The notes under the pieces: generated by a model
Told to the model about the DNA's origin: nothing
Databases searched by the model: none
Seen by the model: the letters and a program-made list of their open reading frames with translations, nothing else
Shown: piece by piece, positions 32,214 through 41,213 of the stretch
How positions within the stretch are numbered: the first letter of the stretch is position 1
Layout of the letters: every line of letters starts with the position of its first letter
IMG/VR virus record: IMGVR_UViG_3300025671_000101
Location: 1-48,928 of that record
Origin: a virus
DNA: 48,928 nucleotides
Direction: 5' to 3' (one strand)
Made by a program: the position numbers and the translations under genes

Positions 32214-32746
32214 TGTCATCTGTTAGCCCAAGATATGGGGACATGTTCGCGGCTGCCCCGCCCGGACATTCTTTAACGTCAGATAATACCCAATGGCCTT
32301 GGGGTCAACCACCTAAGTTTGCAGACCCTAATGAAGCCTTAGATGATATGATAAAGCGTCTAGATGACGAGCGCAAACAACAAGAACTGTTTAAACTTCT
32401 ATTAGTGGGTGTATCTATTGAAGTTATTGTAGAAGGGCTTGTGTTTCGTTCATTTAGAGACGGAATATTTAGCCCAGATGTAGGAATGCTTATAAAAGCA
32501 CCTCTTGGGCTATATATTGCAGACCTAGCTGAAGAAAATAGCATACCATACCGGCTGTTCGAAAATGACAATGCCGGTCGTGAAAATGAAATTGATGACC
32601 AGACATTCTTGCGTATGCTTTACGAAAACAATCCTAGAATGTTCGAGGCGATGCAAGAAACAATCAATGCAGCTATTCGTGCAGGTCAGGAACCAGTAGA
32701 AGAGCGTGGTTTTTTGTCTGAGCGTGAAGAGGAGCCTGAAGAATGA
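32213..32746 (+). CDS. Virion protein of the 'PPGHSLT' type (177 aa)
   Basis: Starts within the upstream stop codon (TAATG). The N-terminal PPGHSLTSDNTQWPWGQPPK and FADPNEALDDM blocks, a hydrophobic middle (VGVSIEVIVEGL) and the segment FSPDVGMLIKAPLGLYIADLA match structural proteins known to me from T4-like and pelagic phages. It ends with EERGFLSE plus an acidic tail. Probably virion-associated; exact place unknown. Confidence 0.65.
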   Translation: MSSVSPRYGDMFAAAPPGHSLTSDNTQWPWGQPPKFADPNEALDDMIKRLDDERKQQELFKLLLVGVSIEVIVEGLVFRSFRDGIFSPDVGMLIKAPLGLYIADLAEENSIPYRLFENDNAGRENEIDDQTFLRMLYENNPRMFEAMQETINAAIRAGQEPVEERGFLSEREEEPEE

Positions 32747-34815
32747 AAGGGTTGAGTAAAGTATTACAAAAATTAGTACCCGTAGCGCAGGGCTATTTTG
32801 ACGCAAAAATAGAAGGCAAAATTGCAGAAAACAAAGCTATTGCCGAACGAGAAAAGCTAGATAGAGAAGCAGAGCAGAAGACACGGGATGCGTGGTTAGA
32901 TGTTTTTAAAGCAGGTATTTCTGCAAAAAACCCAGCTTTAGCTAACGCTGCGTTACAGAAAGCAGGCATGGACGTAACCGGTCTTGGCGATTTAACCAGC
33001 ATGATGCAAGATGCCAAAGAAACAAAAGTAGTTGGCGGCGTAACTCTTCCTTGGAACAATTCTGGGGTTACCTTTGAAAAAGGTCGTCCTGACCTAGAAA
33101 TGAATAACCTGAACAACTGGTTGTCGAAACCTCAAAACAGAACAACAGTTATAAATACCATCAAAGCAGACCCGCAAGGTGCAGGCAGAGAATGGGCAAA
33201 CTATTTAAACTCATCCCACATAAACTACACAGCGTATGTTCACGAAACTCGTAGTGCTAGAGAAGCAGGTCCGGGAACCAAAATTGTAAAGGGTGCAATT
33301 CCAAACTTCAACAATGTTCCATACTTTAATGACCTGTTTAGTGTCTTTAATCAAGGCACGGATGTATCTTCGCGTGATATCATACTGGACAGTGCTTTAG
33401 ATAGAGTAACGGAAGGTAGAGGTGTACCCCAGAACAGCATAGCTGTAGCTATACCCGACAGTCCAAACACATCTACCATTACCATAAAACCCCTCAAAGA
33501 TGACGCTGAAGCAGAATTAGTCAACACTTTTGCCACTCAGCAGGGCTACAAATCTGGAAGCCACATGCTGCTCGACAGTAACTTTGTCAGTTCGCGAACC
33601 ATGTCTAAAAACCCCCAGACACAGGTTGAAAGTATGATTAACGCCTCATACCTTGCACCTTATCGCCCTGAAAGCCTAGACCGAACTTTCGCAACTCCAA
33701 TCAACGATGTAATTGGAATGGGTACAGTTTTGGAACGGGTTGGCGGAGAAAACGAAAAGAACTTTTATATTGGTAATGTGGGCGCACAGGTTCGCGCAAT
33801 GTATCCACATGTGGAAATTGAAAAAGAACCAGATATGGGTCTCGAAAGTGCCCAACCTTCTGGTTCAGAATTTCTTACGAGCAAAGGCCACAAGCCGTCT
33901 GAAATCACAAGCACCTATAGTGCCACTAAAGATGCAGCGGATTTGATGGAGCGTCTGTTCCAGTATGAAGCTGAACTTGATACGACTTCCGGCATTGTTC
34001 GGTCAATCCAGTCCGGTATTAGCGGTCTCATATCTGAAGGCGGTACAATCGACCAAATATTCGGGTTTACTGAAAAGATAGAGGGCACCGAAAGCTTCAC
34101 CACTAATTTGAAAGAAGGTATATCTTTGGGAGAGGCAACCACAGCGGATTCGCTGCGTCGCATTGCTCTTGCAAATGGCTATAGCCTAGAGGGAACTCTG
34201 GGTAGGGTACAAACGCTTCGCATCAACCTAGCCATGAAGCTTGCCCGTGCTGCCGACCCATCAGGCCGCTTGTCGAACCAAGACTTTGACAACGCTCTCA
34301 AACTTTTGGGTGATGCTGGTTTCCTTGGCAGTTCGAAAACCAGACAGCTTGCTGGTTTGCAAGAAACCTTGAATGTTTTGGTTAAGAAAAGAGCTGACAT
34401 GCAGCCTCTTGCTGAACTTGTCAACAAGGACAATATTGACATTCAGGACCGCAAGATGCTTATTGCATTTACTCGTGTTCAAAAGGTTCGCGAAACGATG
34501 AAAAATCAAAGGGCGTTGTCTGCCCGTGGTATTGTTCCACCGCTTCCTGAAATCAAGAAGGAAGGTGCCCCAGCGGACGTTGATGCTGATGTTCTAAAAA
34601 GTCCGCAAGTTGTTCCGGTTCCCGAAGGGTTCAAACCAACAATAACAGATACCCTTACCGTTGAAGGACAAGGTACTAAGAATATGGTGTTTAGCGCAGG
34701 AAGACCCGGCAATCCACCTTTAGGATGGTATGTTGAAACTCCTGACGGACTTATTCCTGCAGACGCTAATGAAAATAGACTGCTCCGCGAACAAAGAAGG
34801 AAAAGGAACCAATAA
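32743..34815 (+). CDS. Internal virion protein (690 aa)
   Basis: ATGA overlap with the previous gene. Begins with a basic helix rich in Lys, Ala and Glu, then a long mixed body without recognisable enzyme motif, ending in a proline-rich and basic tail. Size and position just before the giant 1603-aa protein match the middle internal core protein (gp15-like role) of T7-like phages. Assignment is by position. Confidence 0.55.
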   Translation: MKGLSKVLQKLVPVAQGYFDAKIEGKIAENKAIAEREKLDREAEQKTRDAWLDVFKAGISAKNPALANAALQKAGMDVTGLGDLTSMMQDAKETKVVGGVTLPWNNSGVTFEKGRPDLEMNNLNNWLSKPQNRTTVINTIKADPQGAGREWANYLNSSHINYTAYVHETRSAREAGPGTKIVKGAIPNFNNVPYFNDLFSVFNQGTDVSSRDIILDSALDRVTEGRGVPQNSIAVAIPDSPNTSTITIKPLKDDAEAELVNTFATQQGYKSGSHMLLDSNFVSSRTMSKNPQTQVESMINASYLAPYRPESLDRTFATPINDVIGMGTVLERVGGENEKNFYIGNVGAQVRAMYPHVEIEKEPDMGLESAQPSGSEFLTSKGHKPSEITSTYSATKDAADLMERLFQYEAELDTTSGIVRSIQSGISGLISEGGTIDQIFGFTEKIEGTESFTTNLKEGISLGEATTADSLRRIALANGYSLEGTLGRVQTLRINLAMKLARAADPSGRLSNQDFDNALKLLGDAGFLGSSKTRQLAGLQETLNVLVKKRADMQPLAELVNKDNIDIQDRKMLIAFTRVQKVRETMKNQRALSARGIVPPLPEIKKEGAPADVDADVLKSPQVVPVPEGFKPTITDTLTVEGQGTKNMVFSAGRPGNPPLGWYVETPDGLIPADANENRLLREQRRKRNQ

Positions 34816-37800
34816 TGGCTGAACTTCCTCAAGACGATTCTCCAGTAATCCTATCTCCAGAAGAAACAACTCAGGTAACTGCTGAAGAAGCTGCTACGCA
34901 AACGCTTCCACCCGGCGAAGCTGAAGCCAAAACTGTTGGAGAACTGCCCGTAGACCAAAAAACAGGACTTCGCAGAACTACTGTTGCGCCTAATACTATG
35001 GCTATGCCTTCTGAAACAGAAGTCGCACCCCCTGCTGCAAAAACCGTAACGCAAATAGAAATGGAAGATGTAGCCCAGCGAAAAGAAACTGCAGCTACTC
35101 GTCCAAGTTTTGCGAACTGGGTTAAGAACATTCAAACAACTGGCACTGATGACATGTTGGGTGATATTCTTATTACCCCAGAAGTTGTGGCAGACATTAC
35201 AGTTAACGAACAGACGGGTGAACTGCAGGGTGATGATACCCTAATTTTAAATCTAGAAACTTTGTATGGCGTATCCGGTGCTGCCCCTGCCTCTAAAGAA
35301 GGTCCTGTGCTTCCTATGGAAACAGCAGCCCGCGAGTTCGATTTTGCAAAGGCACAGAATTATCCTGAACTCTATTCAAAGATGTTGCGCAACTACACTG
35401 GACGCAAGGGTATCGCAAGGGAATTAAAAAAACAAAATGTATCAGATGAAATTAGTCAGATTGTTGTCGAAAACATAGATTTCAGTGTGTCTCAACAAGT
35501 AGCTCAGCGTTTAGCTGAAGCAGGCAGGTTCACGGGAACACAGATTCCTGACTTCTTGATTATGATGATGGGGGTTCCGTCTACTCCGGGAAAAGTTCCC
35601 GAATCCCCAACTAATCCTGTAATTGCATCTATTATGGAGTCCGGTTCGCTTCCGGGAACCGATGCGTTCAATGCCGAATACGCAGTACAGTCTGAAAAAT
35701 TTCGTAAGAACTACATTGATTTTGAGGGTTGGGTTCGTGATAATGTTCCTGCTGCTACCTTGGCTCAGTATTACAACGAATCTATCCACGGTATCCTAGA
35801 AGAAAAGTTCGAGGGCGAACAGTATGACAACCTCGCTTTTGAAAAAGACCAAACAGGTCAGTTCCTTGTTGATGACAAAGGCAACAAGATAAAGAAAGAC
35901 TTTATTACCGAAGATGCGGCGTACAACATAAATGACTTGACCTTTAATTCCCTGAACAACTGGGAAAAGTTTAGTGTTCTTGGCGGAGAAGAAGGCTTCT
36001 ATGGTCTTCTTACAGGAGGGGCTAGTATTGTAGGCGGTGCCCAAAGAATAAAATCTATGCAACGGGCAGCACAGTCTCCCAAATACAAAAACCTTCTTCA
36101 AGGAATTACGGACCCTGAAACTATTCAACAAACTTTGGTTCAGTATGATAAACGGTTCAAGGCTGACCGTTTCTTTGACGCTGGGCTTGCACAGTATAGA
36201 ACCAACAGTGAACTTCGCAGTGTGAATACCCGTATCGCAGAGATTCGCGACCAGCTTGATAACCTGAACAATCGTCCTGAAGCCCCTTCACAGATGGTAG
36301 ACTTGCCATCTCCAAGTGGTAAAGGTGTAGTTAGCCTAACCAAGCAGGACCACACACGACGCTTGACAGCCGAACTAAAACAGCTAACAGGGGTTCGCAA
36401 CCGTGCGTTTCTTTCGGGACGACTGTTGCCTTACGCCAAAGATGCAACCGAAACCAGCTTGGCTATTGCTGCCGTAACAGCAGTCTTTCGTGAAAATGGT
36501 CCGTTTGACAGCCCCGATACAAATGAGGCATTTGGTAATATCTTTGCAAGTTTGGGAGGCTATCGTCCTGTCCTGTACGGTGCCCGCAACTTACGGTCAA
36601 AGGGGGCTGTTGCCGGTGCAAGTCGTTTGTCCGGCAAAGTTGCTATGCCTTTTACAATGATTCGCAATGTGGTTGCAAGTATTCCTGTTGCCGGTCCTAT
36701 CCTTGTTGATAAGACCCTAGAGAACATGGAACAGTTTCTTGGACGCACGATGAGCGAGGTAGAGCGCAGACACACTCGCACCATCGTTGAATTTTATAAA
36801 ACACTAAAACCTGCAGACAGAGCCGACGCTTTGCGTTCTCAGGCCGAAACCTTCAATCTAATTGACCGGTTTGCAAGCCGCTATGATACTCCTGCTAAAC
36901 AGGAAAAAGCTCGTGAGCTAATGATAAACACTTACGAACATACATCTGGTATCCTTACGTTGGTCGCTGCAGGACAGCTAAACAGCAGCAAAAGCCTCGA
37001 CCTAAAAGCCTTGAGCAAATACGACATCAAGGATATGGAAGAGAACTTGAAGGCCCAGCAAAACCTGATAACCTTGGCAGAGGATGCCTTGGAACAGCTA
37101 ACTGGGATGACTGCTGGTATAGACAGCGTTGCGAATCGCGAGATTATAGAGGGATGGGTTCGTGCCCGTAGGCAGGGGTTGGAGAATATTAAGAATGAGA
37201 TAGTTGAAACTCGCCAACAGCGTTTAAAGAGCCTAGATAACCTACAAGATTACATCATCAACTTTGGGGATAACGGTCTAGACGACGGTACTATCGCGTC
37301 CCTGATTAGCTATCGCGGTGCCCTCACAGATTCTCTTGGTGAGATTCTGGACAAGAACCTTCTTGTTAAGTCGATGGACAAGTCAATTAACAACCGCATC
37401 GACGGGGCATTGAAATCTGCTAAACGGTTGCGTAACCAAACAGGCCACACAGAGTCCGTAAACAAGCTCATTGAGACTTTTAATCTTGGGCATGATGCAA
37501 GCATCCGGGCAAAAGGCGATGCAATATATGATGACGCACGGAAATTTGCCGAAACTATAGACCCATTGGATATAAAACCATTGGTTCAAGAACTTGCTGC
37601 GGGTCGCGGCATTGATGGTATCAGACGTTTCTTAGGTCCTGAATCCGAACTATTTTTTGGAAGCGCGGGTGAAAAGGCGCGGGAAGCGTTCGAGAACATC
37701 CTGCACAGCAGCTTTAGTGCAACAGACATGGCGGACATGCGCAACCAGCTTTTAAACAAGGCTATTAAAAGTAAGGCTTCTGGTAGAGAAATTGACCGCA

Positions 37801-39626
37801 TCCGAAAATCTGACGACCTAGACCTTGCCATTGCAATGATGGAACGGAACCCAGATTTTAACCCGTTCAAAGTTGCGAACCCCTACGACCTTGAGTTGAT
37901 GCGTCGTGCGTTTAAGAGAACAGCAGATAGCTACGCAAAAGAAGGAAAGTCTGACCTTGCATATCAGTTTGGTAACTTTGCTGACAAGTTAGATGTTTTT
38001 GTGGAAGAGGCAAACCCCCAATGGTCCGAAAAGATATCTGCTGCTCGTAAAGAATACGAGGCTATCGTGGGCGTTCCAACCACTCCTACAATGTATTTGG
38101 ACAAGCTGTTCAGTATGCGTGAGCGTAGACTACCCGCCACTCTTGCGGGTGAAAAGGGTGGCATGTCTCTTCGGAATATCTACCGCGACAAGTTCGAACC
38201 TATTCAAATGTTCGATGAGTTTGGTAAGGCAGTGTCGGATGTTATGATGCCGGGAGCAAAAGGTCGGCCTGCAGACCTACAAAACGCTGTTGAAAAACTT
38301 GTTTATTCCTACGGTACATACAAGAATGGTAAGTATGTGTTCGACGCTTCCACACCAGAAGGTGCCCAAAAATTAGAACAGTTCAGGGATGTAATGCGGG
38401 AAGTTCTGTATTCCAAGATGGGCCGCGACTTTTTTGATAAGTATAAAAAGGTAAAATCTAAGACACGCCCAACTGCGCTTGCTGGACAAAGCGGCTATGA
38501 GTTCATGCAAGACATGGATAAGACTATGGAGGCTATGACAATTCCTATAGATTATGGAGACGGCAAAATAGTCAGAGAGCCTATCGTAGACATGATGGAT
38601 GCTGTAGATGCGTCTATGTCTTTACAGCGGGCTATAAAAGAACAGCCGCTGGTTCGCAAAGCGTACGATGGCTTGAAGGATAGGTTCAAGGCTTATAAAA
38701 AAACAAGCACAGAGCAAATCAAAGAGTTGGAACGCCGCGAACTAGAGGGTGCCAAGCTTCTAGAAAACATTGCTGGTGACCTGAGTGCAAAAGACTTTGT
38801 AGACCGCTACATCCTTTCAGGTGAGGGTGGTGGCATCCAGATGCTCAAGAACGCTGTTACACAAACAGCAAAAGCTGCGGGTAAAGACCCGAAAGCAGCC
38901 GTAGAAGATTTCCAGAAGATTGCTACTATATATACAATTCAGGGAATTTACGAACTGGCAGGTGTACAGGCTGTAGGTGGTAAGGTTATTCGTGAAGCAG
39001 GTGACGAAGGTAAACTTGTAGCCAAACAAATACAGTCTCCAGAGAATGCTTTGCTTGCTATGGAAGACCCTGCTACCCGTAAAGCTATGGATGACCTGCT
39101 AGGTGAAGATGCCACCCTTTTCTTAGAGGACATGCTGCGGGTTATGAATGAAAGCACCCACGTTGTTCGCGCATCTACACAGACGAACGACTACAAAGGC
39201 ATTACAGAAGCCGGTGTAGTTAGCCGTTTGTGGAACGGCGTCAAGGGGTTCGTCAGCCCTGTTTACATTGCTACAGAATACATGATTACTGCAGCAAAGG
39301 CAGGACAGATTAGCTTGATGAAGCTGGCAGTTCAAGACAAGGAAGCTGCTATTATCTTGCACAAGATGATTGCGAATCCAAACTTAATGACCACCCAAGA
39401 GTTTTCAAAGTTCGAACAGATTGCAGAGAATTACCTGTTCACTGAACTGGCTATGCAAGGTCAAGAAATGATGATGACGGGCGAAGAGATGCCCATAGAA
39501 GAGGTGATAGAGACGGCTGTTCCAGTAGTTGGAGAAGCAGTTGTAAAAAGAACAAAGCAATTTATGGGTGTTGCCAAAGAAATGGCAGTTGATACTGGAA
39601 AAGCTATTCAGGAGATGGCACAATGA
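34815..39626 (+). CDS. Giant internal virion / DNA ejection protein (1603 aa)
   Basis: By length and place (last large gene of the ejection block) it corresponds to the largest internal virion protein of podoviruses (gp16-like). It has an acidic, Pro/Thr-rich N-terminus of about 110 residues and then mostly long helices. A weakly hydrophobic stretch lies near residues 605-640 (MPFTMIRNVVASIPVAGPILVD). I do not see the conserved Glu region of a lytic transglycosylase, so a peptidoglycan-cutting activity cannot be claimed. It ends with ATGA overlap to the next gene. Confidence 0.65.
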   Translation: MAELPQDDSPVILSPEETTQVTAEEAATQTLPPGEAEAKTVGELPVDQKTGLRRTTVAPNTMAMPSETEVAPPAAKTVTQIEMEDVAQRKETAATRPSFANWVKNIQTTGTDDMLGDILITPEVVADITVNEQTGELQGDDTLILNLETLYGVSGAAPASKEGPVLPMETAAREFDFAKAQNYPELYSKMLRNYTGRKGIARELKKQNVSDEISQIVVENIDFSVSQQVAQRLAEAGRFTGTQIPDFLIMMMGVPSTPGKVPESPTNPVIASIMESGSLPGTDAFNAEYAVQSEKFRKNYIDFEGWVRDNVPAATLAQYYNESIHGILEEKFEGEQYDNLAFEKDQTGQFLVDDKGNKIKKDFITEDAAYNINDLTFNSLNNWEKFSVLGGEEGFYGLLTGGASIVGGAQRIKSMQRAAQSPKYKNLLQGITDPETIQQTLVQYDKRFKADRFFDAGLAQYRTNSELRSVNTRIAEIRDQLDNLNNRPEAPSQMVDLPSPSGKGVVSLTKQDHTRRLTAELKQLTGVRNRAFLSGRLLPYAKDATETSLAIAAVTAVFRENGPFDSPDTNEAFGNIFASLGGYRPVLYGARNLRSKGAVAGASRLSGKVAMPFTMIRNVVASIPVAGPILVDKTLENMEQFLGRTMSEVERRHTRTIVEFYKTLKPADRADALRSQAETFNLIDRFASRYDTPAKQEKARELMINTYEHTSGILTLVAAGQLNSSKSLDLKALSKYDIKDMEENLKAQQNLITLAEDALEQLTGMTAGIDSVANREIIEGWVRARRQGLENIKNEIVETRQQRLKSLDNLQDYIINFGDNGLDDGTIASLISYRGALTDSLGEILDKNLLVKSMDKSINNRIDGALKSAKRLRNQTGHTESVNKLIETFNLGHDASIRAKGDAIYDDARKFAETIDPLDIKPLVQELAAGRGIDGIRRFLGPESELFFGSAGEKAREAFENILHSSFSATDMADMRNQLLNKAIKSKASGREIDRIRKSDDLDLAIAMMERNPDFNPFKVANPYDLELMRRAFKRTADSYAKEGKSDLAYQFGNFADKLDVFVEEANPQWSEKISAARKEYEAIVGVPTTPTMYLDKLFSMRERRLPATLAGEKGGMSLRNIYRDKFEPIQMFDEFGKAVSDVMMPGAKGRPADLQNAVEKLVYSYGTYKNGKYVFDASTPEGAQKLEQFRDVMREVLYSKMGRDFFDKYKKVKSKTRPTALAGQSGYEFMQDMDKTMEAMTIPIDYGDGKIVREPIVDMMDAVDASMSLQRAIKEQPLVRKAYDGLKDRFKAYKKTSTEQIKELERRELEGAKLLENIAGDLSAKDFVDRYILSGEGGGIQMLKNAVTQTAKAAGKDPKAAVEDFQKIATIYTIQGIYELAGVQAVGGKVIREAGDEGKLVAKQIQSPENALLAMEDPATRKAMDDLLGEDATLFLEDMLRVMNESTHVVRASTQTNDYKGITEAGVVSRLWNGVKGFVSPVYIATEYMITAAKAGQISLMKLAVQDKEAAIILHKMIANPNLMTTQEFSKFEQIAENYLFTELAMQGQEMMMTGEEMPIEEVIETAVPVVGEAVVKRTKQFMGVAKEMAVDTGKAIQEMAQ

Positions 39627-39814
39627 AAAACATGAAACGCAAGGGCTATGCCTATGGCTCAATGGTTCGCAGCCCTATGAACCCAGAGACAAGCATGACG
39701 ACCATGTTCAACCCAATGCAACCCCGCGAACAGACGGGTATGCAACCCCCTGTAGACAAAAAGGTGGTGGGTATGATGTACGGCGGAAAGGCCAAGAAGA
39801 AGAATGGCTACTAA
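39623..39814 (+). CDS. Small Met-rich basic protein (63 aa)
   Basis: Begins by ATGA overlap with the giant protein. Rich in Met, Pro, Gly and Lys, with MNPETSMTTMFNPMQP and MMYGGKAKKKNGY. Unrecognised except as a type of short marine-phage protein at the end of the virion operon. Confidence 0.6.
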   Translation: MKNMKRKGYAYGSMVRSPMNPETSMTTMFNPMQPREQTGMQPPVDKKVVGMMYGGKAKKKNGY

Positions 39815-39968
39815 AATCAAAACCGTTCCGGCACCCAAAGGCTATCACTGGATGAAGAAGGGCAGTGGATACCAGCTAATGAAAAACCCCAAGGACGGCT
39901 ATAAGCGTCACAAGGGGTCTAGTTTACGGGCTAGATTTACTGTGCAAGAAACACACAAAAAGGGTTGA
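39804..39968 (+). CDS. Tiny basic protein (54 aa)
   Basis: ATG at 39804 overlaps the previous gene by 11 bases; stop TGA at 39966-39968. The peptide has the core PKGYHWMKKGSGYQLMKNP and GYKRHKGSSLRARF, a pattern I have seen at the same place in pelagiphages. Ribosome-binding bases AAGAAGA lie just upstream. Function unknown. Its stop codon overlaps the -35 box of the next promoter. Confidence 0.7.
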   Translation: MATKIKTVPAPKGYHWMKKGSGYQLMKNPKDGYKRHKGSSLRARFTVQETHKKG

Positions 39969-39993
39969 CAAACGGTTCGCGAACTCCCATATG
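39965..39993 (+). promoter_or_regulatory. Promoter with GTTCGCGAAC inside its spacer
   Basis: TTGACA at 39965-39970, 17-base spacer, CATATG at 39988-39993. The spacer contains the perfect palindrome GTTCGCGAAC (39975-39984), an ideal place for a repressor or a methylation-sensitive switch. Confidence 0.55.
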
Positions 39994-40028
39994 GCAACAA
40001 AACCAACAACAAACCAATGGAGAGAATC

Positions 40029-40214
40029 ATGTACGGTTTGACTGATATCCTGAACTTCTACAGCCGCAGCCCCGTTATGGTTGTTAGTGAAGCTGTAATT
40101 CAGGAAATAAAGAAAGAGCAAAATGCTGCTCGTGTTAAATACCTCAAAGCCATTCGCGATAAGATTGATGCGGAATTAAAAGGCTTAGAGCCAAAAGAAG
40201 AAGAAGCCGCCTAA
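40029..40214 (+). CDS. Small helical protein (61 aa)
   Basis: Start at 40029 with GGAGAGAATC before it (the upstream in-frame ATG at 40017 overlaps the ribosome-binding site). Helical, ending in a strongly acidic tail (EPKEEEAA). It has its own promoter and converges on the minus-strand module, overlapping the last minus-strand gene by 4 bases. Unrecognised. Confidence 0.6.
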   Translation: MYGLTDILNFYSRSPVMVVSEAVIQEIKKEQNAARVKYLKAIRDKIDAELKGLEPKEEEAA

Positions 40215-40229
40215 ATATAGCGGCTAGAC
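40204..40229. terminator. Weak bidirectional hairpin at the convergence point
   Basis: AGCCGC and GCGGCT pair around CTAAATATA at the meeting point of the two transcription arms, flanked by purine-rich sequence on the left and TTCTCC on the right. It has no long T-run, so termination strength is uncertain. Confidence 0.4.
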
Positions 40230-40435
40230 TTCTCCATCATCTCGTCTCCTACAGACTTTAAATAACGTAAAAGACTTGCTACCTTGAAGGTTCCTTCATA
40301 CTGTGGCAGGTCTTTTTCCATTAGGCGAGCAAACTGGTCAGGGTCTACACACTCCAAATCCATCTCTACATTACCTCTGTCATTTAGATGGGCTGTAAGC
40401 TTAAAGAGTTCAGCTTTAGGATGCTTGTTGCTCAT
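40211..40435 (-). CDS. Hypothetical protein (74 aa)
   Basis: Last gene of the minus-strand module, overlapping the nuclease-like gene upstream of it by 20 bases. Small acidic protein with a beta-like first half and helical second half (FKVASLLRYLKSVGDEMME). Unrecognised; conserved position at the end of the replication operon is all that can be said. Confidence 0.6.
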   Translation of the reverse strand: MSNKHPKAELFKLTAHLNDRGNVEMDLECVDPDQFARLMEKDLPQYEGTFKVASLLRYLKSVGDEMMEKSSRYI

Positions 40436-40841
40436 TTTTGTACGCCTTAATTACATCTGTTGAAAACAACTTCTGTAGATTCAGAAGGTACATCCGTGAA
40501 GCGTTGTTGTCTCCGCCGCTCACGGATTTTTTGTAATCTAAATTATTTATGATGCGTTTCAAGGACGGCACGTCGAACACCAAGGTTGCAAAGGTTTCAT
40601 CACCAATGCAAAGATTGTGGAACCAGTAGTCTGCTTCAGTTGCTTCTATGCCACTGGGCTTACCATAGGATTCGTACTCTATGGCTATGTTGCCAGTTTT
40701 CATCCACATGCCACGTTCAGATTTGACCTCAATCTTTTTATCCGTAAGCATGTCGGCAACTTGCTGTTCGCGAACCTTGCCGTAGGATAAATCGATATCG
40801 AACTTCTTGCGGTCACAGACTGCTGGTTCCATCGAAGTCAT
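40416..40841 (-). CDS. PD-(D/E)XK-like nuclease-fold protein (141 aa)
   Basis: Contains an early Glu (Glu 25, VREQQV), then KKIEVK (residues 35-40, a candidate E-x-K) and a block TGNIAIEYESYGKPSGI followed by TEADYW. I recognise this from a family of small phage proteins predicted to have the restriction-endonuclease fold. A role in DNA degradation or repair fits the neighbours, but catalysis is unproven. Start by ATGA overlap, with GAGGGAGAG before it. Confidence 0.6.
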   Translation of the reverse strand: MTSMEPAVCDRKKFDIDLSYGKVREQQVADMLTDKKIEVKSERGMWMKTGNIAIEYESYGKPSGIEATEADYWFHNLCIGDETFATLVFDVPSLKRIINNLDYKKSVSGGDNNASRMYLLNLQKLFSTDVIKAYKNEQQAS

Positions 40842-41062
40842 GCTGCCTCTCCCTCTTCGTTCTTCTCTTGGATAGAAGCAACTAACATGTTCGTAAAGGC
40901 AGACTGTGCTGTTCGAAGCTGGTCGATGCCAAACTGCGCATGTGCAATCTTACCATTCAAATCACGAATCTGGTTGATGATGTACTTCTGCTTGTCTTCC
41001 AAAGTATCAAAATCGTACTCTGTTCCATCAATCGTGATGATGTCTTTTTGTTCTTCACTCAC
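40838..41062 (-). CDS. DUF6447-like small protein (74 aa)
   Basis: GTG start at 41062 with GAGGAGA upstream, overlapping the stop of the preceding zinc-ribbon gene. The sequence ITIDGTEYDFDTLEDKQK followed by INQIRDLNGKI and IDQLRTAQSAFTNML matches my memory of DUF6447, small helical hairpin proteins of marine phages and bacteria, function unknown. Confidence 0.65.
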   Translation of the reverse strand: MSEEQKDIITIDGTEYDFDTLEDKQKYIINQIRDLNGKIAHAQFGIDQLRTAQSAFTNMLVASIQEKNEEGEAA

Positions 41063-41213
41063 TGGTGTTCTCCTCAATGTTAGGTAACCAAACTTCTACA
41101 TCTGCGCCACATTTGGGACAGTGCAGGAATGTGACCATAATGTAGTACAAATCATCATCCCTGTCAACATCACTATCCCAAATAAGTTCAGTTTTGCAGT
41201 GCCAGCAGTTCAT
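41055..41213 (-). CDS. Small zinc-ribbon protein (52 aa)
   Basis: ATG (41213) overlaps the stop of the reductase gene as ATGA, and its stop overlaps the next GTG. The peptide contains CWHC at residues 3-6 and CPKC at 32-35, a rubredoxin-like or zinc-ribbon arrangement. It lies directly after the ribonucleotide reductase. A redox or metal-related helper is a possibility but there is no direct evidence. Confidence 0.7.
   Translation of the reverse strand: MNCWHCKTELIWDSDVDRDDDLYYIMVTFLHCPKCGADVEVWLPNIEENTSE

Noticed and set aside
41139-41167. Minus-strand TTGACA-17-TACATT inside the zinc-ribbon gene
   Set aside because: The -10 is weak and the site is fully coding; possible internal promoter but not strong enough to list.
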